Of a stretch of 64,000 bases of DNA, positions 1 to 10,278 are shown in pieces; the stretch's first letter is position 1, and the number at the start of each line of letters is the position of its first letter. The stretch covers positions 13,102,501-13,166,500 of the forward strand of contig NC_079882.1 in NCBI RefSeq assembly GCF_029227915.1. Direction: 5' to 3'. This stretch comes from Hydractinia symbiolongicarpus (lineage: Eukaryota; Cnidaria; Hydrozoa; Anthoathecata; Hydractiniidae). The notes beneath the pieces are model-generated. The model worked only from the letters and a program-made list of their open reading frames with translations. It was not told where the DNA came from and made no database searches. Position numbers and translations under genes: made by a program.

Positions 1-510
1 TCTGTGATATCCCCGCCAAAGGAAGTATCTTCGATCAGGCTCTCCGTGTCATCGAGCACGTTCTCGAGTAGCGGCAACATTTCGATGTTATCAGCCTTTT
101 CATTGACATTATCCAATTTGTTAAGGATCCCCTGGGCCATAGTCTTACTACCCTTGTTTGGCATTGTGGTATAGTCGGTGAAGCCTATGGCTACCATGCC
201 TCCTTTACGTAAATCTCTCGCTATTGCTGTAGCGGTTTTAAATTCACCTTGTAGTTCGAACTGCCGTAATGTCTCGCGTTAGGTTGCTGCCTCAGCCCCT
301 TACTTAGGTGTTTTTAAAGCGAGTCGACTTTTCCTTTGACCACCCCCCATTATGATTCTCTAGACTATCGCCTGTACCTGCACTACTGGCCCTCGGCTGC
401 TCTTCTGTCGTAGAGCTGGGGAGATTGTCAGGCCTACTAAACTCCTCAGGCTCATTCTTGAATATCTTCCTCTGGCGTAAAGCCTTCGTTATCATATCCT
501 GGATTTTCAT
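1..510 (-). pseudogene. Broken Polinton A gene of unknown function
   Basis: A 68-codon frame begins with ATG at 510, just upstream of and divergent from the capsid gene, and ends at a stop at 304-306. A second minus-strand frame is open from 278 to the window edge and reads as a plausible soluble protein with a charged, helical character. The two frames differ, so this is probably one gene with a frameshift or small deletion near 280-305. I recognise no domain. Its place next to the capsid gene would suit another virion protein, but that is inference. The 3' end lies outside the window. Confidence 0.45.
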
Positions 511-543
511 CTATTTATTCAACACGCAATTCCCTACAAATAA

Positions 544-1826
544 ATGTACGGAACTAAGCTAGATCCTAACAAGGAAATCAAAACCATGCGGGCAATGAAG
601 GGGAATAAGCAGCGTGTCAAGATCTACCACAACCCCAGTACGATTAACCAGAACGAAGACTTGTACGTGGACGTACCCAATTTGGGTAAAGATGATGTAA
701 TTTTTCCAAGCTCTCTCAAACTCCAATTCGACCTGGAGCTCACAAGTAATAACACGAAGCGCCCCCATTGTCAGCAACATAAGCAAAGCCCTGGTTCAAA
801 ACCTTCGCATAAGCTTGAACAGCCACGAAGCGCAGAACATCTCGGACTACAACACCCTGGCGGTGTATCGGGATCTGTGGATCCCAAAGTTTGACCGAGA
901 GAACAACCTAATTCTAGAAGATATCAATCTCAATGATGGTACCATCAGAGCTCTACAAGTAAAAGCTAGCGACCATGTAGGAAATGATGCAGAAAAAGCG
1001 ATCGTGGCAGCTTACGGCAACACCTTTTGCATCCCTATCGGCAAAATGTTCAAGCTTACGAGGGATCTACCATTCTATCAAGCAGGCTTTCACAACAGGC
1101 TGCAGTTCGTAATAGATTTTGCAGTTCACGACCAAGTCATCAAGGATGCTGGTACGGCTACTCCGGGGTCTACCGCAGCCAAACCGGCTGACAGTGCGTA
1201 CAAGATCTCCAACATTTGCTTGGAATTTGACAAGGTTACCAACAAGGATCTCGCTAGTGCTATGATCTTAAGGTACAGAAAGTTCGCCCTATGAGCGTGT
1301 ACTACGCAGCAAGTTTATAACGATGAAGAAAGCCGACACCTCATACAACTTGCAAATCGACACCCCCACCAAGAGCTTGAAGGGTGTCTTACTACTATTC
1401 GTAGATCCCGACAAAGTGAAATCTTACAGTGGAGTCAATGAGGTCCTCTACAATCCAAAGATCGAGAAAATCACGATTACGGTGGAAGGTGAGCCGAATG
1501 AACTCTACTCGCATGCTATGCTCCCAAAAGATCATCTCGAGCAAATCATTGAACTCTTCCGATTCCACGATAGCAAAGTGACCATCGGTCAGTTCTTCAC
1601 GGAGCGCTACGCCCTGTTCATTGATTTCCGCAGTAGTCCAGATCACAGTCTCCATGGTTCTGACAGACCCTTGCAAAGTCTTAGCGATGGCATCACTTTG
1701 CACATGACCAAGAAAGATACCAAGAAATCTAACGATACAAGTGAGGGTATCCGCTGCTATGTGTACTTGCTCCAAGATGCGCAGTTGAACATCTTGGATG
1801 GGCGCTTCCACTCTGTAGAATATTAG
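544..1826 (+). pseudogene. Polinton major capsid protein, frameshifted
   Basis: Three open stretches in different frames (544-894, 815-1294, 1323-1826) follow one another with coding character throughout. The last one ends in a pattern typical of Polinton/adintovirus double-jelly-roll capsid proteins: a FIDFR strand, a LHGSDRPLQS turn, an SDG turn, then a strand reading VYLLQDAQLNI and a final SVEY. The first stretch has the charged N-terminal strand region expected for jelly roll one. At least two frameshifts (about 760-815 and 1290-1320) break the gene. In the family this protein forms hexon-like capsomers; here no intact product can be made. The gene is followed after 7 bases by the next ORF, suggesting one former transcription unit. 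Confidence 0.75.
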
Positions 1827-1833
1827 AATAAAG

Positions 1834-2226
1834 ATGGCAACTATTGGTGTACTCGTAGCAGGCGCAGCGATTAACGCGCTCGCGTTTAGCAGGTCTAATT
1901 TCCTATTCTCTAAGCTATCGGGGGATGGTGAGCGCAGCAGGCATGATAAAGCGATCGAACTACTCCAGGCTGACCAGGCAGCTTGGGTACGTCACAGACA
2001 GGCAAAGATCGACTGGTACAATCAGCAACGGGAGCTAAAGCGTCAAGCTAGCGAAAGTCTGAAGAAGTTTGATGAGGGTATGAGAGACTATTACATCGCG
2101 CCTATCGAGAAAGCTCCCAAACTATCCGACTACCATATACCTTCGAAGCAACAACAAGACGGCGAGCTCACGTTTATCGTAAGATCCTTGGCCCTCCTTG
2201 GTTTTGCAGCGTACAAGTACATGTAA
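1834..2226 (+). CDS. Small predicted membrane protein of Polinton A
   Basis: This intact 130-codon ORF starts 7 bases after the capsid remnant. Residues about 3-17 form a small Gly/Ala-rich hydrophobic segment (GVLVAGAAINAL). The middle is a charged helical stretch rich in Gln, Lys, Arg and Glu, and residues about 112-127 form a second hydrophobic segment (FIVRSLALLGFAAYKYM). Two membrane segments around a coiled region fit the short membrane or virion-associated proteins of Polintons, but I do not recognise a named family. Its place between capsid and integrase is the only functional hint. Confidence 0.5.
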   Translation: MATIGVLVAGAAINALAFSRSNFLFSKLSGDGERSRHDKAIELLQADQAAWVRHRQAKIDWYNQQRELKRQASESLKKFDEGMRDYYIAPIEKAPKLSDYHIPSKQQQDGELTFIVRSLALLGFAAYKYM

Positions 2227-2250
2227 AGAACATTTTTTGACATTTAATAA

Positions 2251-3236
2251 ATGTCAAAAGCACATATAGTTACGACTGAGGAAGCTGAAAAGCTAAGTCA
2301 AATCTACTACTCTCCGGAACATCTCTGGACTGGTCGAAAAGCGATCAAATTACTCGCTGAACACTTTGGACTTTCTAAAAAGAGAGTTATTCACTGCCTC
2401 TCTCGCCAACTGCTCTGGCTCAGGCATATTCGAGGGCCCAAGCATATCAATTACCCTCATTTCACTATTACAAAGCCGAATGAAATGCACCAATTTGATT
2501 TGCTCTATATGCCTCATGACAAAGTCTATGAAAACACGTATAAATACATCCTCACAGGCATTGACGTGGCCTCGAGGTATAAGGTAGCTAGAACCCTGAG
2601 AACGAAAAAGGCTAGAGAGGTTGCGGACATGCTCAAGGATATTTACAAGGCAGGACTTCTCCGATATCCGAAGACCTTTCAGTCCAACAATGGTTCGGAA
2701 TTCAAGTCGGACGTGACAAAGCTGTTAGAAAGTAAAGAGGTCGAGATAAAGCGTGCAACTACCAAATACCACCACACTTTCACGGCGTTTGTCGAGTCGT
2801 ATAACAAGGTGCTTGCGGAGAGACTCTTCAAACCTCAAGATGCGCAAGAGCTTGCCTCTGACGAAACTAGTAGCGCTTGGGTTAAACACTTGTACACTAT
2901 CGTCAAAAGCATGAACAATTCCAAAACGGCTATGATCGACATGAAGCCTTCGAAAGCCATCAAGCTGAATGAAGTCCTGATGAAAAGTGAGCAGCACCCG
3001 AAGGAAAAGCCTCTACCGGATGACGGCTTATACTTGTATCTGCTGTAACCTGGAGAAGAGCACGGTGATGCTAAAAGACGCGAGACAGACGCTTGTCGGA
3101 GCAAGAAAACGTATAGACTGGACCGTATCGTGACAGGCACGAGGCTGTTATACTATCGGCAGATGGGCCTGATCGAAGCTTTGTGTCAGAGGAGTTGATG
3201 TTAATACCGGAGGGTGTTGAATTACCTCCGGAGCAT
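2251..3236 (+). pseudogene. Polinton A integrase, catalytic mutation and nonsense stop
   Basis: The ORF 2251-3048 encodes 265 residues of a retroviral-type (rve, DDE) integrase. An N-terminal helical DNA-binding region (residues 1-70) precedes the core. The first catalytic Asp lies in QFDLLYMP and the Glu in AFVESYNKV. The second Asp position reads SNNGSEF, whereas copy B reads CDNGSEF, so this acidic residue is Asn here. The frame stops at 3046-3048 right after LYLYLL; copy B has Gln at that point and continues for about 65 more residues, and matching but damaged sequence persists here to about 3236. The enzyme would join element ends to target DNA; this copy is very probably inactive. Confidence 0.85.
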
Positions 3237-3293
3237 GTAAAAGAGTGGTAAATTGTTGATTTTGTGGCTTGTAGGAGCTACAAAAACTGTGAC

Positions 3294-3704
3294 TTAGTCC
3301 TCTACTGCTGGGACACCCAGGTCGTACAAGTCGTCTCGACCAAGATCGATAAGCTTGAAGTGGCATATGTATCGCTTCAAGTGTTCTTCTTCGATGAACT
3401 TATTGAGGGTGTGTACACCGTTGGGATTGTCAATGACGACAATCTCTTCGGAGTTTGGAAATTTCTCTTTGAACCAACTCCTCATCCTAGGGATATCGTG
3501 TCTTTGAATACGCGCTTCATAGTACGGGAAATCGTGGTATTTATCGCCGTTAGGTGTCGTATGCTTGAGAAAAATCATAATAACAATTTCCCCGGACTGT
3601 TCTGATTGAATGTATTGATCCAGCCATTCAAGCTCACTAGCCTTTTGTTTAATTAACTGGCGCTGCTCCTCAAGTTTCCTCTGTAATTTTGCAAGATAAT
3701 ACAT
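3294..3704 (-). CDS. Conserved-looking 136-residue Polinton protein with N-terminal coiled coil
   Basis: An intact ORF starting at ATG 3704. Residues 1-35 form a Lys/Glu/Gln-rich helix likely to be a coiled coil. The rest is a compact mixed-charge domain with aromatic residues (DKYHDFPYYEARI) and a C-terminal stretch of alternating hydrophobic residues. It is downstream of the ATPase on the same strand (gap about 90 bases) and convergent with the integrase. Copy B has a different, shorter coiled-coil/membrane protein at the same position, so this slot varies between copies. I do not recognise the family. Confidence 0.55.
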   Translation of the reverse strand: MYYLAKLQRKLEEQRQLIKQKASELEWLDQYIQSEQSGEIVIMIFLKHTTPNGDKYHDFPYYEARIQRHDIPRMRSWFKEKFPNSEEIVVIDNPNGVHTLNKFIEEEHLKRYICHFKLIDLGRDDLYDLGVPAVED

Positions 3705-3796
3705 TTTTATCTTACTGTTTTGGGCCCCGGTTTTGGTACGAATAATCCATGCTACTCCACAAGCTTCCAGGCTCTGGGGTGCTCCAGCCTAACAAC

Positions 3797-4354
3797 CTAC
3801 AGGCAAGCGTGTTTGGACTTGCGCAGTCCTGCTTTAATCGAACCCCAATCGTTGATCATGTTGGTTTCTTCATCCACCAGCTTCATATCGCTGCGTTCGT
3901 GGGGGTACCAAAGGAACAGCTGCTTCTTCTGTCGGCGGAGTTTCTTTGGAAGAGCTGTATACGATTGAGTTAATAGCCATAGACTATGCCTTTTGTGCCT
4001 CCCACTTATGGCCAATTCGAGCAGGGGTTGACGACGCTTATCCAGGCTCTCGTCGGCTATTAGATCATCGATGATGAACAGGCTCTCTTCACCGGCTAGG
4101 ATCCTGGCTAGATGCTCGATCCAGTTAAACAATTGCCCCTCTGGATCAATCATGAACACGTAGTCGTCCCGCGAGAGACATGCCCTTTCCAAGTAAGTGC
4201 TATTCCAGTGAATGGTTGGGCATAGGATCACGATATTGTGAAAGTGTCCCCTGTACTCGCCCTCTAACAGGTCGAGTACGCGCTGGGTCTTTCCGCAGCC
4301 CATGGGCCCTATGAGAATTGCCATATGCGGGTCTCTGACTATGTCAAGGGTCAT
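3797..4354 (-). CDS. Polinton A genome-packaging ATPase (FtsK/HerA type)
   Basis: The 185-codon ORF shows a P-loop GPMGCGKTQ at residues about 17-25, a Walker B strand SLFIIDDLIAD near residue 90, and a sensor-like LLTQSYTALP near residue 128. This layout fits the A32-like packaging ATPases of Polintons and related viruses, which drive DNA into preformed capsids. Length is slightly short: copy B carries several more C-terminal codons, and here a stop follows KSKHACL although related codons continue beyond it. The damage is therefore small and the motor core looks intact. It lies 48 bases after the 83-residue gene on the same strand, in the same order as in copy B. Confidence 0.85.
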   Translation of the reverse strand: MTLDIVRDPHMAILIGPMGCGKTQRVLDLLEGEYRGHFHNIVILCPTIHWNSTYLERACLSRDDYVFMIDPEGQLFNWIEHLARILAGEESLFIIDDLIADESLDKRRQPLLELAISGRHKRHSLWLLTQSYTALPKKLRRQKKQLFLWYPHERSDMKLVDEETNMINDWGSIKAGLRKSKHACL

Positions 4355-4402
4355 TTATTTCACTCGTGTCTGCCGTGGGGCAGACATGAGCCTTATGGGT
4401 GC

Positions 4403-4654
4403 CTACTTGGTTTTTGGCACTAACGAAGCGGGTATCCAGCCTTTTGCTGCTCCCATCTCATGCAAGCCTCTACCTGCTGTGAAATACGCAACCATTTTCA
4501 ATACGTCGTTAGTATCCATCTTGGTACTGGGGCTCGAAATCCCGAGGAACTTTTTACCTGCCATGGCATATACGAACGTGAACCCAAGGTCCAGTACCGA
4601 CTCGTATATCATATCGATGATCTCCTTTTGCTGAGGTGTCACGTTTGAACTCAT
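4403..4654 (-). CDS. Small conserved Polinton protein (83 residues)
   Basis: The ORF begins MSSNVTPQQKEIIDMIYES. It has a clear homologue in copy B at 61884-62183, where the same order (this gene, then ATPase) is kept. The shared core includes GISSPSTKMDTNDV and an AYFTAGRG block, with moderately hydrophobic helices (LGFTFVYAMAGKKF) that could sit in a membrane or a capsid shell. I do not recognise a named family. Conservation of sequence and position in two diverged copies argues that it is a real gene. Function unknown; a minor virion component is possible. Confidence 0.65.
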   Translation of the reverse strand: MSSNVTPQQKEIIDMIYESVLDLGFTFVYAMAGKKFLGISSPSTKMDTNDVLKMVAYFTAGRGLHEMGAAKGWIPASLVPKTK

Positions 4655-4666
4655 TTATATTATGGA

Positions 4667-4716
4667 TTAGCGCATTCGAAAAATGTCAATATCAGGCTTT
4701 GGTTCTGGCTTGGCTT
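4667..4716 (-). pseudogene. 3' stub of Polinton membrane-protein gene
   Basis: The minus strand encodes PEPKPDIDIFRMR and a stop, the same C-terminal end as the 106-residue membrane protein of copy B at 61551-61871. Nothing matching the rest of that protein follows beyond 4716, where the sequence changes to AT-rich filler. This marks the truncation point of copy A. Confidence 0.75.
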
Positions 4717-5179
4717 AAGCTTTAAACAGAATGTAAAAATTCGCTATAGAACAAAATTAATTGAATTTTAAGCAGATAGTGGTACATTAGACAAATAAGC
4801 AAATATTTATTTGCTGCCATTTTGTTTCTTTTATAACGCACTATAAGTGTGCCAAGTTTGATTCCAATTCGCAATGCTCTTATCATTTTACTTATAAATA
4901 TTTTTATTACATTTTGTTTTTTGTATTTGTTTTTTGTTTTATTAATTGGTGATTTTTTTTTCGATTTCGATTCTATTTTCTCGATCGGAATTTTTTTCTT
5001 TTGTAAATTCGAATTCTATTTTTGAGATTTGAACTATCTTATCTCGATTCAAATTCTTTTTTCTCGCTTTAAACTTTTTTTTAGATGCACTCGCTCGGCC
5101 GCCCGTAAATGCGTAATTACACACCATATGCAGGTAAATACACCATATGCAGGCAAACCACAAGCTAGAGATTTTACCG
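4717..5179. other. AT-rich low-complexity spacer
   Basis: The stretch is mostly T-rich runs. At 4950-5080 it holds an irregular repetition of TCGAT/GATTC words inside poly-T. A short direct repeat (acaccatatgcagg) sits at about 5120-5155. No coding signal was found. Confidence 0.6.
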
Positions 5180-6022
5180 TCCAGGTACAGAAAATGTAAC
5201 CATGTATCTGATCAATCGACTTGACAGCAATCAAAAACTCAAGGGTAAAAACATCCCATTTGATCGCCTTTAAACAACCTTTATCCTTGCGACATGGCTT
5301 CTCACTGAAAGACATGTAACTTGCGTTGGTACCCGGATTACAAACAGAAGGGGTTTACCGAAGGGTATCAAAAACGTTGATAAGCGGGAAGTCCTTTCGA
5401 CTGAATTTTATTGGGATGACAAGAACGATCTCATCTTGGGTTCGTATGTTGTTAGTACCTCGACAAAAAAAAAGAATGTAATGATCCTTTCCACCTACAG
5501 ACCCTTTCTTGGCACCACTATTGACGATGGGAAGAACAAAGCTATGCTGTACAAGCTTTACGATTTTACCAAAGGTGGGACAGATATAGTTGATTAACGG
5601 ATGGAGTTTTACACCAGTAAACTTAAATCGCGAAAATGGTCGCATCTACTTTATTTGCGCTGAATAATAAAATTGATTCTTTGAAACAAGGTTCTTTTGA
5701 TTTTGGAATGTCCCTTGTTTTCAGTCTTGTTGGTCCTTTCGTCAAGCAACGTGTTCCGGCAAACCTAAAGCCAGGCATCAAACAGAAAACTGCATTGACA
5801 CTTGCATCAATGGGTATCCCGAATGCCGTGATTCCAACACCGGTCAATGCTAGATTTCCCGCCGTATATAAAAGGAAAAGAAGATGCAAATTTTGTATTG
5901 AAGGGATGGAACATGGTGTAACTCAAGACAAATTACTAAGTCAAAAATCGTTATGTCAATCGTGCGGTAATAGTACATGTCAGAAACATCTTGTCCGTAT
6001 TTGCCATAGTTGTATGGACTAA
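5180..6022 (+). pseudogene. piggyBac-type transposase, C-terminal half, decayed
   Basis: The plus strand reads as the second half of a piggyBac-like (DDE_Tnp_1_7) transposase in broken frames. A stretch at about 5190-5350 gives FILATWLL and VGTRITNRRGLPKGIKN, and 5395-5590 gives EFYWDDKND, STYRPF and YDFTKGGTDIVD, all family hallmarks. In-frame stops lie near 5270 and 5595. A frame change near 5630 leads into the 128-codon ORF at 5636-6022, which ends in the Cys/His-rich zinc-ribbon tail of piggyBac proteins (RRCKFC, LCQSCGNSTC, HLVRICHSC). The N-terminal half and the terminal inverted repeats are not visible. It is a dead fragment; whether an old host-domesticated copy exists elsewhere cannot be told here. 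Confidence 0.8.
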
Positions 6023-7669
6023 CTTTATCCAGTTGTCTTGTTTTATTTTATTTTACTGCTTTAGTTTTTACTAGTTTTTACTAAATTTCCTCAGCTTTTT
6101 ATATATTTTACTGATATAAAGTATGGAAATTTACTTCGTTTTACCCTGATTTTCCTACTTTTTACGTATAAAATTTTGGAAATTGTTGATTTATTTGATA
6201 ACTTTTCAGACTAATTTAGCCTTTCTTGAATCTTGTGGTTTCATTAGGTATTGTGAATACTTCATAAAAAATTCAGGTCTAGAAAAATATTTTTTATTCA
6301 GTTGTGGGCCTAATAGTAATGTACCTCAACCGTGCAATATTCATACTTGACCATATAAGTTTTTCATAATTTCTCGCTTTTTCATGAGAGATTTTAGAGG
6401 CGTAAAACCACCTTTTCTTGAATCAAATTTGATTTTAGGTTAATTTAGTATATACTATTTGCCTACAACCAAGTTATATTATTTTTTCATTTTTTTTTTT
6501 CATCCGTCCTGTTGATTTAAGGATGACATAGATATTTTACTGTTTTCGGCTGACCATGATTACTCACAGGTCATTTTATAGATGATTTTTATTATCTCAA
6601 AGGATTCATTTTATGTTAAATAAAGTGTATTCAAAATTTCAAATCAAAAGGACTTGTCGATCCGGCACGGTACCAGTTAGATCCCGGTGACACGGTATGA
6701 ATGGGGAACAAGAGTTTAAACGTAGAATTATAAATAAAGGAAAAAATCCATAATATATATTAAACAGGCGGGAAATTATGCCCAGTGTGGTAACGTTGAA
6801 ATTTACATATGGCCATGTCAAAAGAGCTTAACTCCAAAATTTTACTAAATATGCTCAGCATCTGATTCAGAAGATAATCCACCAGCTCAGTTTGTAGAAA
6901 TATGTCAACTATTTTCCTTATTTTACTTATGTAAACAGAGGTTCTTTTTTATCAATTTTACTTCTCAATTGTTACTAAAGGTTTATGGAGATACATCTTG
7001 TGATATAGTGGGCGCAACTTTGACTTGGAGTTAGGTGTTAATCTATAAAGTGACAACAGCAAAACTTTTTGAAAAATTGCACTTAACGGGACTTGCACTT
7101 TTGCACGACATATCCTGCAACCTGCTTGCATAGTATAACCTCATCGACAGCACTAGATTGACTGCGTTGTCTGAGCTAGGTAGAAATGGCAGGTTGCGGC
7201 CCTAACATATTTATGTCTCAGATTCCGTGACTGCCTAATAGACCGTGCAGACGAAAATGTGTAAATTGGTATAAAGGTAACATCTGCGATGAAGAAGGGT
7301 TGTCAATTATGATTTACGACCACAAAATCTCCGTCAATGCGATTTTAGCCGTATTATTATAAACGCTTAAAAAGAAAAGTTTTTTGTAGACTAGAATATT
7401 TTCTTTATTTCTGTGACTTCTCGTTTTTTGTATTTACAGTTTGCAGCTATGTATAAAGTAACAAAAATTTTAATATCAATTTAATAGTATTTACCGAAAC
7501 TGTGCATGGGTAATATTAACTTCTACGATGAAGATCTGTGTCAATTAATCATTGCAAACAATTAAGTCTCCACCAGTGTATTCAGACACATTTGTAAATA
7601 AACTTCTTTAAAGAAAACGTTTTATGTAGAAACCAAGTTAAGAGTTGATTATGATGAATATTTTTAGTA
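6023..7669. other. Noncoding stretch with a degenerate direct duplication
   Basis: No gene is visible. Segments at about 7240-7390 and 7497-7635 are diverged copies of each other: each has a taaaggtaac/gggtaatatt word, then a cgatgaaga block, tgtcaatta, and an aaagaaaa-cgtttt-tgtaga end. The second copy ends just upstream of the ATG at 7670, so it may overlap the promoter or 5' leader of the next gene. Confidence 0.45.
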
Positions 7670-8533
7670 ATGATTCCATCATTTAAAGGCTTTGTGGCTA
7701 TCTCTGCTTCTATAGCAGGTATTATTTTACTGTACGCCATCGTTACAACACAACGAAAATTTACCTTGCAGGAAAGTAGATCAAAAATTACGAAATATAA
7801 AACTTTCAAATGTTTTAAATGGGTCATGCTTTGCGGCGATTCAAACATGAGGAATATCTATTTTGACTTAATAAAAAATCTTGACAGGAAAATTACTAAT
7901 AAATATGGCAGCATTAGGTATGTTATAAAATCCCATTTAAACTCTGATGGCGACTCAAGATGGTTTGATCGAGATAAAATCTTTTATATTAAAAACGGTC
8001 GTTGTATCCGTGCAAGTTTTAGATTTATGAATGAAGCTGTCACACAATTACGACGAGTAAACAACACATGGTCAACCATAAGACATATCAATGACTTTCC
8101 CACAGTACAAGCTGAACAGTTTCGACAAAGTGGACATCCTGATCTTTTTTATTTCACTCACGGTTTATGGGGTATTTATAAAATATCAGAGAAGACAAGC
8201 TGCAATGAAAGGTTCCAACTTATAAGTGAGATACTTAAATCATTCTCAATGACGATGAAAGTGATATGGCAAAGTAATCCATCGATTAGTTTTTATGCTA
8301 AAATCTCGAATGAACAACTCGTATGGGACGTTAAATGCCAAAGGAGGTTTGCTCGTAACAAACACATTCCTATGTTTAATCTGTTCGAGTATATCAATGA
8401 TGACAAGGAGGATCGTGTTATTAATCAAGATATTCACGTTGCAAAAAGTACGTCCAAATATGTCGTCAATATGATATGGCAAGAAATGTATCGCAAGAGC
8501 ACTCTTAAGGCAAATAAATATTTATACCTGTAG
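7670..8533 (+). CDS. Membrane-anchored SGNH/PC-esterase-like protein
   Basis: This intronless 287-codon ORF has a short N-terminus, one hydrophobic segment at residues 7-25 and a following basic stretch, typical of a type II membrane protein of the Golgi or ER. Residues 50-66 read KWVMLCGDSNMRNIYFD, which matches the nucleophile block of SGNH hydrolases and the GDS motif of PC-esterases (PCED1/NXPE/CASD1-like). A Trp/His-rich middle (HPDLFYFTHGLWGIYK) fits block III. Near the C-terminus D254 and H256 could supply the other two catalytic residues, but they are spaced D-x-H, one residue closer than the usual D-x-x-H. Members act on acyl groups of glycans. Substrate unknown. Single-exon structure might reflect a retrocopy or a lineage-specific family. 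Confidence 0.65.
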   Translation: MIPSFKGFVAISASIAGIILLYAIVTTQRKFTLQESRSKITKYKTFKCFKWVMLCGDSNMRNIYFDLIKNLDRKITNKYGSIRYVIKSHLNSDGDSRWFDRDKIFYIKNGRCIRASFRFMNEAVTQLRRVNNTWSTIRHINDFPTVQAEQFRQSGHPDLFYFTHGLWGIYKISEKTSCNERFQLISEILKSFSMTMKVIWQSNPSISFYAKISNEQLVWDVKCQRRFARNKHIPMFNLFEYINDDKEDRVINQDIHVAKSTSKYVVNMIWQEMYRKSTLKANKYLYL

Positions 8534-8867
8534 ACTATTATGCTTGCACCGTAGATAATTTAGGTCTGCTTGGTTTATTCTAATAAATCAGCCAGCAGCA
8601 AATTTGTTTTTGAAACACGAACAAATTTCGCGATCATACCCAAACAATATCTATAACGTTTTCCAAAGGATGTGAATATTATTGCAAATAAAAAACTTAA
8701 AAATTATTTTCTGTTATAACGCCACTCCCGCTTTGCCCCACATTGGCATGCCACCCTCTCTTTGTGATTTGCAAAATTGTCAGTTGAAACAAAAACATGC
8801 TAAAGCCTGTCGTTAAAAAATATTAAAACTGTTGTCTCCTTATTAAAATTGGGACTCTTGTTTAAGT

Positions 8868-9245
8868 TTATATCACAGTAAAAGGTGTAGCTGCGTTTAG
8901 TCTGAGAAAGATATTTCGAAAAATTCTGTTGCAGCCAACTGTATTTGGATACTTCCAATTTTTACCCAAAGGTAACTAACAGCATCCATAATCCAAGGTG
9001 TAGTTTAGTAAAATTCAGATTAGTGAAGATAACACAAACATAAACAATATTGGCTAACATAAAAATTGTCTATATAAAACTGAATAAAAGGCTAAAAACA
9101 ACGTAAATAAACAAGGCTAGCGAGCTAGTTGGTTTTAGGCTGGTCCCCGTAATCTACGTTTGTAGCCGAAATCTTAAAACGGCTTGTTTCAATTAATATA
9201 TGGCTAAAAAACGTGTCAATATATTTTATCTTATCTGCAAAAAGA
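8868..9245 (+). repeat. Dispersed GTAGCT-rich repeat, copy 1
   Basis: This segment begins with a word like cagtaaaaggtgtagctgc. It includes ttgcagccaactgtatttg and a later block ctacgtttgtagc, then aaatcttaaaac, and ends with tatggctaaaaaacgtg. The same ordered blocks occur at 13612-13930 and 14520-14850. Likely a short nonautonomous element family. Confidence 0.6.
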
Positions 9246-10025
9246 TATAAAAAACAAACAAGAAGCCATGCGGCTTAAAGATTTCCGCCATTAGCAATAA
9301 TCAGAACTTTGAAGAAGACTACTGTAAATCATAGCTAACTTAACTTACATAAACTTCATTTCTCTATAAGAACAATTTTAAAAGAAAAATAATAAACCTG
9401 AAAATTTATGAACAATAAAAACAAAATAAGAACAGCGGCAAGGCTGAAAATTTATCTATTTTCTCTTTTTCTCTGAAAAACAGCTTGGAAAATATCTTTG
9501 AAGGTGGAGCAAATAAATTTTTTACATAATCAGTTACGAAAGGTAACTTTTTTTTATAACACACTTGTCACGATTTTATAGCTATAATACATTATCTTTC
9601 ACCAAAAATATTCAGCCTCAACAATTCCTCTTTAAATTAAAATTCATGAATAATTAACTAGTTCTGCTGAATATAGCTTTAGTCTACGTGCTTGCAAAGT
9701 TGTACAGAATGAAATGACGTAATTGCTAAAGAGAAACGTTAATAACATCGAAGATGGCGCATTATAAGACGATTTTCATTATGCTACACTGAACGAGCTT
9801 TAACTTTCGATAGCATATAAACTTAAAATAAAGTATTGTTCATTGGATAATAAAACAATTTTTTGCACTGTTAGGATTCTTATTGGCTTAAAACTCATTT
9901 TAGCCTCGTTCTTAGAAAAAAATCTGTCAAAACGAGAATTTAGGCTTTAGCCTGGATAAGTTTCGGGCGTCCAGCCTTGCTGCGCTGTGTCTCTCTATCT
10001 ATCTATCTCCTCAGACGATTTTAAA

Positions 10026-10051
10026 GATTTCCGCCTTCGCTGGCGGAAATC
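10026..10051. repeat. Perfect hairpin inside inverted TCTA/TAGA microsatellites
   Basis: The arms gatttccgcc and ggcggaaatc pair perfectly around a 6-base loop. The hairpin is flanked by tctatctatctatc at about 9994-10008 and by its complement-like run agatagatagata at about 10097-10110. The whole 110-base unit therefore looks like a small foldback element. Confidence 0.6.
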
Positions 10052-10278
10052 AATAAAACTAATACAAAGCTTTATAGGTGGCTGATTAGCTAGCTAGATA
10101 GATAGATAACAGGGGATAAACAAAAATGCAAACAAACAAAAAAATGCCCGAAAGGTAGTTTTGAACGAAACTGCAATCATGCTAAACGCGAATAGTGTTT
10201 CGCATAGCAAAAAAAAAAAAAAAAAACAGTTAAGAAACTTTTTTTCTTTGTCATTGAGTTGCTTCGATTTTCTTGCAA

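Larger units (their letters stand above)
1..4716. mobile_element. Polinton/Maverick element copy A, truncated
   Basis: This block carries a Polinton-type gene set: double-jelly-roll capsid remnants, a retroviral-type integrase and an FtsK/HerA-like packaging ATPase. The capsid, membrane-protein and integrase genes run on the plus strand, and three genes run towards them on the minus strand. The element leaves the window at base 1. On the right it stops inside a gene: bases 4667-4716 (minus) encode the last residues of the small membrane protein found whole in copy B at 61551-61871, and homology then ends. No DNA polymerase gene and no terminal inverted repeat are seen. Base composition is clearly richer in GC than the flank that starts at about 4720. 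The family identity is well supported; the exact right boundary is inferred. Confidence 0.85.
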
